A stretch of 64,000 nucleotides of DNA from Platycnemis pennipes. Its lineage: Eukaryota > Arthropoda > Insecta > Odonata > Platycnemididae. A program made the translations under genes and the position numbers. The stretch covers positions 73,527,672 through 73,591,671 of the forward strand of contig OW121857.1 of NCBI GenBank assembly GCA_933228895.1. The letters are read 5' to 3'. Shown in pieces: positions 22,864 through 33,922 of this stretch. Under the pieces are notes generated by a model. That model had not been told where the DNA came from. It saw nothing but the letters and a program-made list of their open reading frames with translations, and did no database searches. Every line of letters begins with the position of its first letter. Within the stretch, counting starts at the first letter, position 1.

Positions 22864-23510
22864 CAGGGGACTTCAAACGTTTCAGCCCGCAGGCCGCATT
22901 AACTATCAAACAGCAGTTTGGGGGCCAGCTACACGCTCGAGGTCCAAATAAAGAATAATCGAAACATAGATGATGTTTATAATTATTTATTCAATATCAA
23001 TTTATTCAGTTATTATTAAATAACACATTGATATATTACACATGAACACCTGTATCAGTGGGAATGATGAAATTGTTTCCTGAATGCCATAATAGCGGAC
23101 ATTTCTGGCTTTACATTTGATGTCCCTAACATCAACAGTGACCTGAGACTATCATCAGACAAGTTCGTTCTCAAATTGTTCTTTACGTACCTATTTCATT
23201 CTTGAAAATGCTTGTTCCCACAAGTATGTTGTTCCAAAGTTATAAAGGTACCTTGATGTAAAGTTTTGACTTCAGGATAGTCATCCTTGTGCAAAAACTG
23301 ATAAAAATCCACCAGTCTTTCTTTGAACTTGTCCCTAAGGGGGTTAGTTGCTGCGCGCCTCTATTTTAATTCGGTAAAAACGTTACGTCCACGTAAGCGA
23401 CGGTTGATCTTGGCAAGATACAAGTGAATTTCCGTATTTTTTTCTTCAGATAAAAAGGTCTCCACGGGCCGGATGACAGGGCCTCGCGGGCCGTAGTTTG
23501 CAGACCCCTG
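22864..23510 (-). mobile_element. hAT-type DNA transposon remnant (647 bp)
   Basis: The ends are CAGGGGACTTCAAACGTTTC and, reverse-complemented from the right, CAGGGGTCTGCAAACTACGG. A perfect 8-bp target duplication ATATAGAG flanks it at 22856-22863 and 23511-23518. Eight-base duplications and CAGGG-type ends are hallmarks of the hAT superfamily. The ends also carry GGGCC/GGCCG text shared with the shorter element at 61044-61351. Most of the transposase gene has been deleted. Confidence 0.93.
23050..23345 (-). pseudogene. hAT transposase C-terminal remnant
   Basis: The minus strand encodes, in shifted frames, the end of a hAT transposase: KFKERLVDFYQFLHKDDYPE, then FGTTYLWEQAFSRMK, then KNNLRTNLSDDSLRSLLMLG. 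The second block matches the conserved Y-x-C-E-x-x-F-S-x-M of the hAT dimerisation region and the third the L-T/S-D-x-x-L-x-x-x-L-R-L/M segment. At least two frameshifts and several stops are present. The DDE catalytic core is absent. The match is closest to the ZBED5/GTF2IRD2-like branch as I remember it, which is an inference. Confidence 0.75.
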
Positions 23511-23518
23511 ATATAGAG

Positions 23519-23925
23519 CATATAATATACCTTAAAATTATAGATCAAAATTGAAAATGAATCAATATTTTATGACACAAGTCATCGTAAGATAAAAATC
23601 AGAATGTACGTACTAACGAACGGAAAGATTGTCGTTGCTCTGGTGATCTCGGTATTCTATCGGGATCTTCGGGTTTATAAGTTGTGTTGACGACCTCATC
23701 ATCTTTGTCAACATAACCTGCGTGGACGAAGACCCAGATTCAATGCAGGAATCAACGGTTGATACAATTACTTGTAAAAATATTGAAGGCAAAGCAACGT
23801 AGCACAATTCTTCCCTCCTATATGCACAACATATTTCTTAGAAAGTGGTCCTCTTCTATCACATTTTAGTTACCTAAAAGTGGGTGGGGATATTGTAAAG
23901 TTTGTGCAGCATGAGGGGCTATGAA
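23519..23925. other. no recognisable feature
   Basis: AT-rich DNA with no supported frame, between the hAT element and the next GC island. Confidence 0.5.
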
Positions 23926-25000
23926 TGGGTGATTGTTTCAACAGCATCCGCGGCTCTTCGGTTTTTAAGGGGAAGGAATGGTAGTGGGTGGCTTCGGTAG
24001 GACATTGGGTGTGATGGCGGAGGTACTGTGGAGTGGAGGAGGGAGGATGATGGGTGGCTCTCCGGGTGGGAGGGTCACAGGAGAGGGGTGTGGAGGGGGT
24101 GGCGGGGGCAGAGTGGGCGTGTCGGATTGGCGAGGTGGAGGGAGGTGGGAAAGGAGGCGTTCCTCTCAAAAAGTCGATTGTTCGTCGAGGAAAGGCGTGG
24201 TGCGGTGGGCATGGCAGACCGTGGTGTCTTTATCAGGTCGCGTAGGGCACTATTTTTACCCCCTCCCTTCCTCTCCCCGAGTCTAAAATCCCCCACGGAT
24301 GTGGGTAGGGGGTGGAGTTGCCATTGGGTGACAATGGGGTTCAAGCATGATCTTGGTCTGCCGTCCGTTGAGCTGTGGAGGGATACGGGTGGTTGAGGCT
24401 TTCACCACACCTTCTCCGGACAATACCGTACTTTTGGAGCGGGAGGAGGTTTTAGGCGGTGAGAGGTTTGGAAAAAAAGGGTTCGGGGAGGAGAATAAGG
24501 GTGTCCTACCTCTCTCCCGGTGAGAGGGTTTGAGAGCTAGTGGGGGTCGGGAATCCTGCGAGGTCGGGAATCGTACGGAAGAATGGGAAACGACGGCAAA
24601 ATTGTCAAGCGAGGGATTTTATTAATGGTTTTAAATGCTCGGACGAGTGTTGGATGGAGTTTTTCTCTTTTTTTCTCTCTCTTCCTCCCTCATTTCTCTT
24701 TTTTCTCTATCCCTCTCCAGAACAGGGTTTTTGGGAGGTGTTTGACACTGCGAGCGTACGACTGGCCCCTCCCACTTCGTCCAACCATTCGTCCCATTCA
24801 ATCCATTTTCTCTCTCTCTCTCCCGCTGCAAGTATTGGCGGTTCCACTTGTTAATATTCCCGATCGCTTTTATTTTAATTTCGGAGACCGATGTTCGACG
24901 GGCGAAAAAAAAGTAATCCGACCCGTTGTATTTCACCCGGAGGGCGCTCAGCACCAAACCCTCTCGACTTAGGAAAAATTTTCGCCCGGACTGAGCTCTC
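23926..25000. other. GC island with strand-skew switch
   Basis: G-rich on the plus strand from about 23930 to 24560, then C/T-rich from about 24660 to 24860. Long overlapping frames occur on both strands (up to 129 codons) with low-complexity products. CpG is frequent near 24570-24980. Confidence 0.5.
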
Positions 25001-27435
25001 AAAAATCGTTTTGAGCCTTGCTTATTTTGGAACTGAAATCAAGATGCTTAAAGTGGGATCGCAAAATGGATGGGATCGTATTCGAGAGTCGGATAACATT
25101 CTTTGCCAATACATGTAGGTAACATCTGTAATCCACCATGCGGGTAGCCAAATGTTAGGCCGATAGTCGTAAAAGATAGAGTAGAATAGAAAAACATTAA
25201 TTTTCCTCTGAGCAATTCTCCTATGGGGTAGAAACTTAAATCAAAAACATATTTAGTTTGCAAAGAAGAAAAAATAGGTACTATAAAACATACAAAAAGC
25301 AGAATAATTGTTGCAGTTTTACATATAATAAATTGGTTCATAAGTTCAATACAAGGTGATTATAAAAGTTGAGCAGATGCTGCGAATTCAGTGAAGGTAC
25401 GAAACGGGCTAAAGTCCAACAAATATAACAAATCATATCCTAAACCTAAACATACCAAATCATAACATATATCAAAACAAATGTACAAATAATTTGTAAT
25501 ACTTATTTTTTATTAAAAACCGATTACAATATTCAATATTCAATTTGTCGCATACTGTATCAGAATTTATGGTTCATTATATCTGATCTCTATCCTACGT
25601 TTTCATTTTCTTTCACATAATTAAACAGGTTTTTAAATGCATTAATTGAGGTTGTGTTTGGTTAAGATAGAGAGAGGACAAAATAAACTTTGTATTTCCA
25701 CATTTATTTTGTCATTCATAATGAATAAAAGTAAATTCCATAAAGTGACGCCAAAAAAAACATTTTATAGAGAGAGGAAGAAAAAAATTCTGAACGGGGA
25801 TCGGTTGGAAGGGAGATATTGATCCGTTACTGACATCACGTTTCCTTACCTTAGCTGTGAATGTTAAATGAAAAAATATACCTAAATATAATTGTTCAAC
25901 GCTCTTTTTATAACTTTATATTTCGGCCATTATCCTGATATATCGCAGCACACATGGATTGCATTACCTGGTCTCCCTCAAACTCGACTATTTTCATGAC
26001 CCATACCTGGGGTTTTATTTTCAAGACTCCGTGTGTATATTGAAGTCCTTTCAAAAGCCACGAGTCATCTACTATGAGTTCCTAGGGTTTTTAACGAAAT
26101 GTGCTGCTTTCAATTGTATCTTATTGAGTTCGCCTGCAAAACCTCTCTTCGAAGGGTCCAAGGTTCTCTCGGAGTATTGGGGATGAGGTCTTAGTAATTT
26201 AAATTATATAATTGTTTCAATTTTCGCCGAAGTATTTTACTGCGGTTATTGATACATCCCAGTCTCTTTGATGAGACGATTAAGATAGACGTGAGATATA
26301 TTTTGTATCTAGTCATAGCTCCTTGTGAAAAGTGGATTAGGCAAAAAGATAAGGCATTTGACACCTCACCGTTGGTGTGGGGTCCTATTGTAGTGAAACA
26401 TATTGCATCTAGTTCACTAGCCAACATTCTCACCACATGTATAAGTAGGTACATCTAGTTACGCATTCTCTTCAATAAGGGCACTGCTCACGGTACCGTT
26501 CCAACCTTTCACTCTGCTAAATGAGATTATTGACTGGAATACGATAAAAAATTTAAATATTTGTGACCATTTTTTCAATGCCCGAATCAAAATTTCATAG
26601 TTATGTTGAGGTCAGTGCGTGGCTGAGTACTTGATGACAGCAATCCATCAAACTAGTCTTAGATTCAATAGACTTTTGCTGGTAATTCAATTTCATTGCC
26701 AAAGAGGAAAGTGGGGATATTTCTATAAAGGTTGAGAACCTCGAAAATAAAGGATGTTCCCAAAATCGATTTTTATTTCAAGAATATAAATCCCACGATA
26801 CCTAATCCGACAGTCCAGACGTTTTTCTGCCACAATACTGTATCATAAGTTCAGATACAAGTGACAAATTTAGAAACTGCAAGACCGAGAGATACCATGA
26901 TTGGTTTTATTCACTCACAATTACATGACTGTAACAAAAGCAAAGCGTAATTCTTTCAAATCACTTCAATTATAATTCACGAATTTACTTTTCAGGGAAA
27001 TTTCATTTTGACGGCTAATGTTCTGCACCTTCAGCCACACACCCTAGTAGCGGATTACTGAGTAATATGTAGGTGTGAATATAATAACGCAAAATGTATC
27101 TTTTTTGGTAGCATGGAATATCGGGTACTACCATTGTTGAAAGCTTTCAGTTTGCCTAATAATGCCGTAACAATGTTATCGTCTGAAATGTGGAAAGAAT
27201 TTTTTTGTATTGGATATCCACCTCTTTGAAAATCAAATATATGCAATGTCAAACGTGAAAATTCTAACACAAATTTTTTTCTCTTTTCATGAAATTCAAA
27301 AAGAGAGTGAATTTGCATGACATACTTCATACAAGGATAGGTAGCCGCATTTCATTGAATATAAGGGAATCCTGATTTGAAAGATGAAACAAATATACAA
27401 TTTACAACAAATATACAACAAACAACACAGTTAAA
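25001..27435. other. AT-rich DNA, nothing recognised
   Basis: Frames of 70-97 codons occur on both strands but none shows a motif, signal peptide or domain I know. No repeat termini were found. Confidence 0.5.
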
Positions 27436-27439
27436 AAAA

Positions 27440-27490
27440 AAGATTTAGCGCAACCTAGGTATCAATGACACTGCATCATCGTCAGAACTT
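27440..27490 (-). mobile_element. degenerate Penelope-type terminus with hammerhead-like core
   Basis: On the minus strand CTGACGA (27479-27485) is followed by a short ATGA/TCAT hairpin and GATACCTAGGTTGC (27449-27462). CTGACGA is an accepted variant of the hammerhead core, but GATAC replaces GAAAC. The ACCTAGGTTG block is shared with the terminus at 40955-41003. Confidence 0.35.
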
Positions 27491-27910
27491 TGTTTTTGTT
27501 GTTGTAATAATAAGCTGTGTTAAACTTCAAAATCGTTCCTTCCTTCCTATCATCTGAAATACTACCTACGCGATTTCGGCGGAATACTCCGAATTCATAG
27601 GGTAAACCTATTTCAGCACGGAGCAGATTTCAACTCTCTGAGCACCTCGGTTTGATACCGCCACTGTAATAGTATAATTTTCCTTTCATTACCTATAAGA
27701 CTTCGTGGAATATCTCACGTATGGGTATGTGGCCTGGTCGCTTTTTGTTACAACCAAAACTGCCAATACCCTCAACCTCAGCAAGCAAGCCAAGCATGGT
27801 ATGGTATAGTCCTATTAGTTGAGCTCCTTCTTTTAGAGTTATAGATCGGTGTTAATGGCCAACAGCGCTCATCACTCCTCTTTCTCTCACTGCAAGAGTG
27901 GAGCTATGCA

Positions 27911-28002
27911 AGCTACTAGCCGGTAGCACTAAGTACAGTACTAAGTACAGCACTGGCATCCCTTCTATCAGTCTGTACTTGCCAGTGAAATGTACGAGGA
28001 GA
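27911..28002 (+). repeat. duplicated ~65-90-bp block, copy 1
   Basis: CTACTAGCCGGTAGCAC, then TTCTATCAGTCTGTACTTG, then GAGGAGAC matches 28869-28934 in the same orientation. Copy 1 holds an extra short segment made of two CTAAGTACAG repeats. Confidence 0.6.
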
Positions 28003-28009
28003 CAATCAT

Positions 28010-28583
28010 ATCAGCAAATGACCGTCAGATCAGGATTGTATTCACCTCATCGTGCCCCCTCGACTCTTAAGCAAGAATTTTTCTCCCCAATCCCCTCAAT
28101 TGTGGGCTTGTATATACCTTGGAAGAACGCCGTCATCCACAACTTCGGACAGTAGGCCAGGTACTAACCCTTGGTATGGTAAACGATATAGTTTCAGGAT
28201 CAATGAGGTGGAACCTAAATATCACGAAAGAATCATTAGCATAATTTCACTTTTTTATTTTCTTAATAATCTTTCCTCTAGACTGGAGTGGTGGAGTAAT
28301 TACTAACATACGTGTAAAGCTAAAGGATTCTTTTTCTTTCACTTACCATGGTATTCTCTTTTTAGTTCAATTCATTATGTTGGTTTATTAATAAAAAGAA
28401 TGTGAATAGTGTTTACGGACGTTTCATCGGGCTAGGAACACGATGCAGCTTACAGATACTTACTACAAATAACCTTTCACGCAATAATAAGGGGACAAAT
28501 GGACGGACTGTCACTTCGCAAATCACATATGCATAGATTCTGGGGAAACAACGCTTCTAAAGGCCGCTTTATATACGTATAGC
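28010..28583. other. no recognisable feature
   Basis: Mixed-composition DNA without a supported gene. Two frames of about 85 codons show no similarity. Confidence 0.5.
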
Positions 28584-28585
28584 TA

Positions 28586-28838
28586 TGAGGTATTAAGGCA
28601 GCTTTACACGATACAATTTTTTGTACAATTTCTTGTACAACCTCTTGTATGAGGAAATTGTACCGTGTACAGCGGCAAGTTGTACGAACGCTAGTGCGAT
28701 TGTCTGAATGACTGAACGGGAAATAGAATCTGTTCTAATTCCATTCAGACAAACATACAATTTCGTTCAGTTTATACAAGCGTTTGTACAAGAAATTGTA
28801 CAAAAAATTGTATCGTATTTAGCTGCCTTAATACCTCA
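28586..28838. mobile_element. TA-flanked MITE with long terminal inverted repeats (253 bp)
   Basis: The left end TGAGGTATTAAGGCAGCT is mirrored at the right end (AGCTGCCTTAATACCTCA). The arms remain alike for about 55 bases, including ACGATACAATTTTTTGTACA and ATTTCTTGTACAA. A TA dinucleotide lies directly outside each end (28584-28585 and 28839-28840). TA duplication points to the Tc1/mariner superfamily. Internally TTGTACAA palindromes recur. No coding capacity remains. Confidence 0.88.
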
Positions 28839-28868
28839 TATACGTCTCTATGAAAGCGGAACTACGAC

Positions 28869-28934
28869 TGCTACTTGCCGTTAGCACTGTCTTTTCTATC
28901 AGTCTGTGCTTGTTAGAGATATGTGCTAGGAGAC
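28869..28934 (+). repeat. duplicated block, copy 2
   Basis: Diverged second copy of 27911-28002, lying just beyond the MITE. Confidence 0.6.
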
Positions 28935-29420
28935 GCTGGCAATTCAGGGATGGGAGGAAGGTATGTTCGTAGGTTGGAGCCCGGTATGGTTGGATCTCCG
29001 TTGTCGTTCACCCACCCACGCTCTCCCTCCACCCTTCTTCTGTCTTCTCCTTCCCACTCGCATTCCCCTTTCTTCCTCTCCCCATCCTTCCTCTTTCTCC
29101 TTCCTCCCCGGCCCCTTCCCTCCCTTCCTGCCCTAATATACTGTCACCTTCCATTCTTGACCGACACCATCCCTGTCTCCCGTTCTCTCTGCCTTCCCGC
29201 ACGCTTCCTTTCTCTCTCTCTCTCCCGAACTCCCTTTTTTTCTTTCATTGCCTCCCCCAGCGCCAGACTTTATTGGGTTGCGACCCAGCGCTGGGACTTC
29301 TGCAAGTGACGTCCATTGTTCCACCGGGTTCATGAGATCAGGAGGTGGGGGAGATTGGGAGGAGAGGGGAAGGGGAGTGAGGGGAAGGGAGGGGAAGTGA
29401 GAGGCAGGGGTAGAGAAAAA
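28935..29420. other. GC island, C/T-rich then G-rich
   Basis: The plus strand is pyrimidine-rich at 29010-29260 and G-rich at 29335-29405 (repeated GGGGAAGGGGAGTGAGG). The open frames here translate to serine/proline/leucine or glycine/arginine-rich strings and are not supported as genes. Confidence 0.5.
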
Positions 29421-30840
29421 ATAATGCACACACACTGGAGTGAATGTACGCTTGTAGGCATTCATGCTCTCGTACGCTATTTGATATATTAATTTAAATA
29501 GTTCCATGCGTACACTATATGTAGAAAGTGGGAAAGATTGGACCATGGAAATAGAATGGGTCGTTGATCGGAAACAATGTGGCAAATTTAAGGATTCCGT
29601 CAGAGGAGTCGAATATTTTTTTTCCGTTTCATGGCTTTACACTGGAGTTACACGTAAACCTCCTTTAAAAATCACCATCATTTAAGAGGGTGTACAATAA
29701 AGTTTATTTATCTCAGCACAATTTCTCTTATGAGGAAAAAATATACTAAATATGGTGTATGCTATGCATTCATCTGGCATGGTTTACGAAATAATTTGAT
29801 ATTCCAAAACTTACTTTCTTTTTTGGCCATGAAGTTGTCTGAATATCGTAATAATACATTTACCATATGGAAATTGGTTTTATTCTTTTCATGCTTAAAA
29901 CAAGTCAAATTACAGATGAAATAAATGCATTACCATATGAGACCAGCAGGCATTTGCTATGTTTCTAATTCCTCCTCAGTCCAGCGCAGTTAAGCCTTTG
30001 GTACCTGAGAGTTTGGAGCTCAAATGCGGTAGAGTATTCGTAGACACGTCCAGAGTAACTCGATGTGTGATTTTCTCTCTATCGTATGTTCCTAAGAAAT
30101 CAAAAATGTTATATAATAAATACATGATCCCATATCTTGAAAATTAAGTTGTAAATGTTGTTAGAATATTCTAGTTCGAGGTAATATCGTCCGATATAAC
30201 AATACAAGAGTGAAACACTGCGGTTAATGGACAATGCAGAGTAGGTACATTTAATATGAAAAACAACGGAAGGTAACGAAATGAACGTACCTATGGCTAA
30301 GGTTTCTAGAGCAACTCACTTTAAGGACCGAGTAATTTACTTTTACCTCCGAAATCATTTTAACTTAAGTATATGTAAAGCATTATCTTTAAAATACACA
30401 ACTTCAATTCCATATTTGAAACTCGGAGATATTTGAATTTAGCACTCATCTCACAATAATAAGCATATGAGCAAGTTCTCCCAACTGAATTTCTTGCACA
30501 AAACGGCAGGAAAACTGCTAGGAAACTTGGTTTCGGGACATGTGCGTATCTCAAGGAAACAAATGTGTCCCAAGGTAGGTGCATTGAATGCATATATTTC
30601 ACTCGTTCTGAATCCGCGTTTTAAACATTTCCATACCTTAGTTCACGTATCATAGGCTTACGCATTAAGTATTATGTTAGTGAGCCAGTATATTAGTTAG
30701 CCACCCCTATTAGTGAGCCGCGCTTTTTCATCGCCGGAACATGAATTGATTCCATCTCCAAGAGTCTAGCAAATGTTCATATTTTCTTTGCTTCTAGCAC
30801 TCTCTTGCTTTTTGACGTTTTATTAAGCGCTCAAGTCATC
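29421..30840. other. AT-rich DNA, nothing recognised
   Basis: No frame longer than 80 codons is convincing and no repeat ends were found. Confidence 0.5.
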
Positions 30841-30844
30841 TCTA

Positions 30845-32200
30845 GCCATCAATCCTAAAATTGGTTTGACGTAGCTATCCATTCGATGCTCTCTTCATAT
30901 TTTCTTCTCTTTTTTGCTCGTTACTCCTTGCTTTACACACATCATGCGTGAATTTCGTTTACTATTCTTCTCATTTACTTATCCATCAACATGTCTTCGT
31001 CTCACCATTATGTCTCAAGATAGGTTATTTCTTTTTTTTGAGTTTGTAATATATATTTATTACACTTTGGTCATTCTAAAGTAACGTTCATAATATAGGT
31101 ATATAATTCCCTCACGTATTGCAACGTGAAATAAATGCAAACACCCTTCAAATAAACGCCACTCTTCAGGCTCGCACAAAAAAGGCCATACACATATTCC
31201 CTTTCGAAGCACTTATTAATTTAAAATACATAAAACATAACACAACAACAATATCTCTTCCCCCACTGATGACGATACACACACACACAATCCAAACACC
31301 CTTAAATGATGTACTATTACATACACATGCCACTTTACTTCTGCCTTTCACTCAACTCTCCTTCCCTCTCCCCTCTCATTGTTTAATTGATTACCCACGC
31401 CTCTCACGATAGGCCCTGACGTCACCTAGAAACGGTTTTTTTCCTAAATTCTTACTTATGGCATTGTTGAATTGTTTCTTTCCCGTGTCCGTGACCACGT
31501 TGGGAAAACAATGGATAAAAATGGCGGCTCAATGTTATGTTACCAGGTTTTAATTAAACTTCTCTTTCTTCCCAAACTTCTCCACTTTTTACTTGGTCCA
31601 TCTACTCTGTAGCGTAGCAGTCCAAAGTTTCTAGTCTTCTTTTCTCCAGTCTATCACTGTCAGTACTCACTCTCATTAAGAAGCATGCTCCATATGGACA
31701 CTTACTGACAAGTCTTCTAATTCCGAAGCTCATATTTCCATTTGTAAATAATGTTGGCAATTTTCCACAAAGAAATCCTTACTACATCGTCACCAGGTGA
31801 TCTGATGATGATGTATCACATCGAACCGGTCGTAGTAAATATTTCTTTGTGGAAAATTGCCAATATTATTTAATTATGTTATTCCCCCACATCACGCCTG
31901 AAACAACTCTTTTTACTCGTGTTTCCAATTGTTTCTAGTTTTTCCTTTCCATAAAATATCCTCAGCGCCTTAACTATCGATTTTTTTCTTGTAGTATGAT
32001 CCTAATTATTCTGCTTACTAGATATCAACAGCCATTCAACTCTTCAATCTGTGGTTTCTTTAGTTTAACATAGTTACTGGTCTCCGCTTTTCTACCACAT
32101 ACTACTATGACTTTGTTTTATTTTTATTGAACTCTAGGTCATTATCATTCTTAACATAAATTCATGTATCTATACCTTTCGGATGAAGTGTGATATGAAC
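30845..32200 (-). pseudogene. minus-strand LINE remnant interrupted by a Penelope-type terminus
   Basis: The low-coordinate side has the family's 3' region (ATTGGTTTGACGTAGC). Farther in, the minus strand encodes reverse transcriptase debris. DSDRLEKRRLETLDCY (about 31620-31680) matches the D-R-L-E-A-x-E-M-W-C-W block. VIVVCGRKAETSN and VKLKKPQIEELNG (about 32040-32140) match the K-V-M-V-x-G-R-K-x-E region that precedes the Y-L-G motif. Frameshifts and stops are many. The hairpin Penelope terminus at 31749-31868 lies between these blocks, so it inserted into the LINE or into its remains. It belongs to the same family as the plus-strand stubs. Confidence 0.6.
31749..31868 (+). mobile_element. 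Penelope-type terminus: inverted repeat around a hammerhead-like core
   Basis: A perfect 23-bp inverted repeat (31754-31776 against 31841-31863, beginning TTGGCAATTTTCCACAAAG) encloses TTACTAC, a small TCACC/GGTGA hairpin, CTGATGA (31802-31808), a GATGT/ACATC hairpin, GAACCGGTC and GTAGTAA. TTACTAC and GTAGTAA pair as stem I. The layout is that of a minimal hammerhead, except that GAA replaces GAAA. TTTTCCACA text is shared with the Penelope element at 21103. No coding sequence remains. Confidence 0.6.
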
Positions 32201-32204
32201 CTTA

Positions 32205-32495
32205 AAAAAAATGTGTCAGCTATACTTCGAGACAAAATGGTTATCATTCTTAGCACAAATGAGAGACCTACTGTAACTTTGTTTCCTTTCTATGGAACTC
32301 CAGGACGATGTCATTCTTAGCATGAATATAAGTCTTCTTAAATGCTTTTCAGTCCCTGCCATAATCGCTGTCATCGGAAAATCTCAGTACCTACGCTGAC
32401 GTTTGCCTGTTGGATATTTACTCTTCATACCTTCTTTGATATCTATTATCGCTTTCTTGTAGTTTTTTTGCAATCCGTTATTAATGAAATCTCAC
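32205..32495. other. AT-rich DNA with a small internal duplication
   Basis: TAACTTTGTTTCCTTTCTAT and the following TCATTCTTAGCATGAAT echo the text at 32105-32165 (GACTTTGTTTTATTTTTAT, TCATTCTTAACATAAAT). It is probably a partial duplication of LINE sequence. Confidence 0.35.
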
Positions 32496-32499
32496 TAAG

Positions 32500-33010
32500 T
32501 AAGTCGAGCGTTTTGGAGGTACTCTCACGTGAAATGGATGGAAAAACGACTTGGGAAAGGAGGAGCATGAAGGAAGACGACCCTTTGGTGTGGGTAGGAT
32601 GTGAAAAGGTGGGGGGAAAGGGTGAGAGACTTCGGATGGGCGGGTTACGCAAGACGGGAGGTGGAGTCACCAGAGTGTACATGAGTAGTGGCACCCTAGG
32701 CACCAAGGAAGCGGCGTATCTTAGTTTGTCGGTGAGCATGGGAGTGTTTGAGGCGACGGGCGAAAGGGTGTGGGCTGTCCCATACGACCTGGAGAGGGCA
32801 CCTCGAGGCGGAGGTCAGGCACTCTGGGGTTACGTCCTAAGGAGGGGGGAATGGAAAAAGGGCACGTTCCGCATCGAGTAGTTCGGCATCACGCTCCACA
32901 GAGGGCAGCGATTGTAACGTGGTTTTGAGAAAAGAGGCTCGGGGTTTAGTATGGGCCCTTTGTGTTCCCCATGGAAGGAAGACGTTGAGTAAGTTCCAAG
33001 TAGTTCTAGT
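32500..33010. other. G-rich island
   Basis: Plus strand G- and purine-rich with CpGs. The 179-codon frame ending at 32881 begins in AT-rich DNA and turns glycine/arginine/glutamate-rich in the island. I do not recognise it and consider it compositional. Confidence 0.45.
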
Positions 33011-33239
33011 TAGTTTGCCCTCAACTCGAGAATAGTCAAACCGAAAGGTAGGATTATTTGTGAATGGAATTTACCGTAAGATTATACGGTCTACACCACC
33101 AGGGTTAAAATTAGCTTTGAAAATAAATTTTATGCAATCATTTATCTAGCCGAAGAAACAGAATAGGGTTAGACTTATTTATAATTTGTACAATAATAAT
33201 CATCTAGCGGCATGTGATTCTTTTATCTAACATGTTTCC

Positions 33240-33340
33240 AATCCTAGTTGCATATCAATAGTGGACGTTTGGTGATCTTCAGCCCATACCACATACCCTC
33301 GCGGTGGCTTGCAGGGCATTTCATAAATGTAGTACTCGGA
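33240..33340 (-). repeat. interspersed repeat B fragment
   Basis: TTGGTGATCTTCAGCCCATA, then CACATACCCTCGCGGTGGCTTGCAGGGCAT is the reverse complement of the core at 19150-19215. Confidence 0.7.
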
Positions 33341-33532
33341 AATTTGATCATAATCTCATATCATAACCTCGAAAGATAGTTCGTGCGATAGGGGATTGTC
33401 AGGATATTCATTATATAGGGGGATTAGTTAACTATTTGCCACTGACTTCAAGCTTTTTTAATTTCTAATTTGGCCTTATGCGGGATAAATATAACTAACA
33501 TATAATGGTGTGGAAACTAATTGAAGCAACAT

Positions 33533-33695
33533 GAAAGTTTCTCGGGTCTTCCACCGGGATATTGCGTCTATGTCCGCCGACGTTTCGATTATCGACTCGG
33601 TCATCGAAACGTCGGCGGACATGGACGCAATAACTCGGTGGAGGACCGAGAAACCTTCACGCAGCAGATACGCCGGGAAAGCACCAGATCTTTCT
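33533..33695 (+). mobile_element. palindromic retro-insert with 15-bp target duplication
   Basis: TAATTGAAGCAACAT (33518-33532) and TAATTCAAGCAACAT (33696-33710) flank 163 bp. Inside, two arms of about 58 bp face each other (33533-33591 and 33602-33660), sharing TCTCGG, CCACCG, ATTGCGTC and ATGTCCGCCGACGTTTCGAT. A unique tail GCAGCAGATACGCCGGGAAA follows. A 15-base duplication with one mismatch fits target-primed reverse transcription. The arms may be a Penelope-like or SINE terminus duplicated head to head. I cannot name the family. Confidence 0.75.
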
Positions 33696-33922
33696 TAATT
33701 CAAGCAACATTTTAACTCGTTTAATTTACCTCATACAATCAACAATTTAGAATCCATCTAGCGAGGAAACAATATATTCTGTATGTTGATTATTACTACC
33801 ACCTGTCATACATTTTAAAATTTAGTTGATGCAGCTTTTTACTAAATCTCATATCGGCTAATATCTTTTCATAACATTCTTGTCTTTTACATCTTTCACA
33901 CCTTGCTTCACGTAGGTTTCAT

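Noticed and set aside
32342..32881. 179-codon frame ending in a G-rich island
   Set aside because: It begins in AT-rich DNA with unrelated composition and has no recognisable motif.
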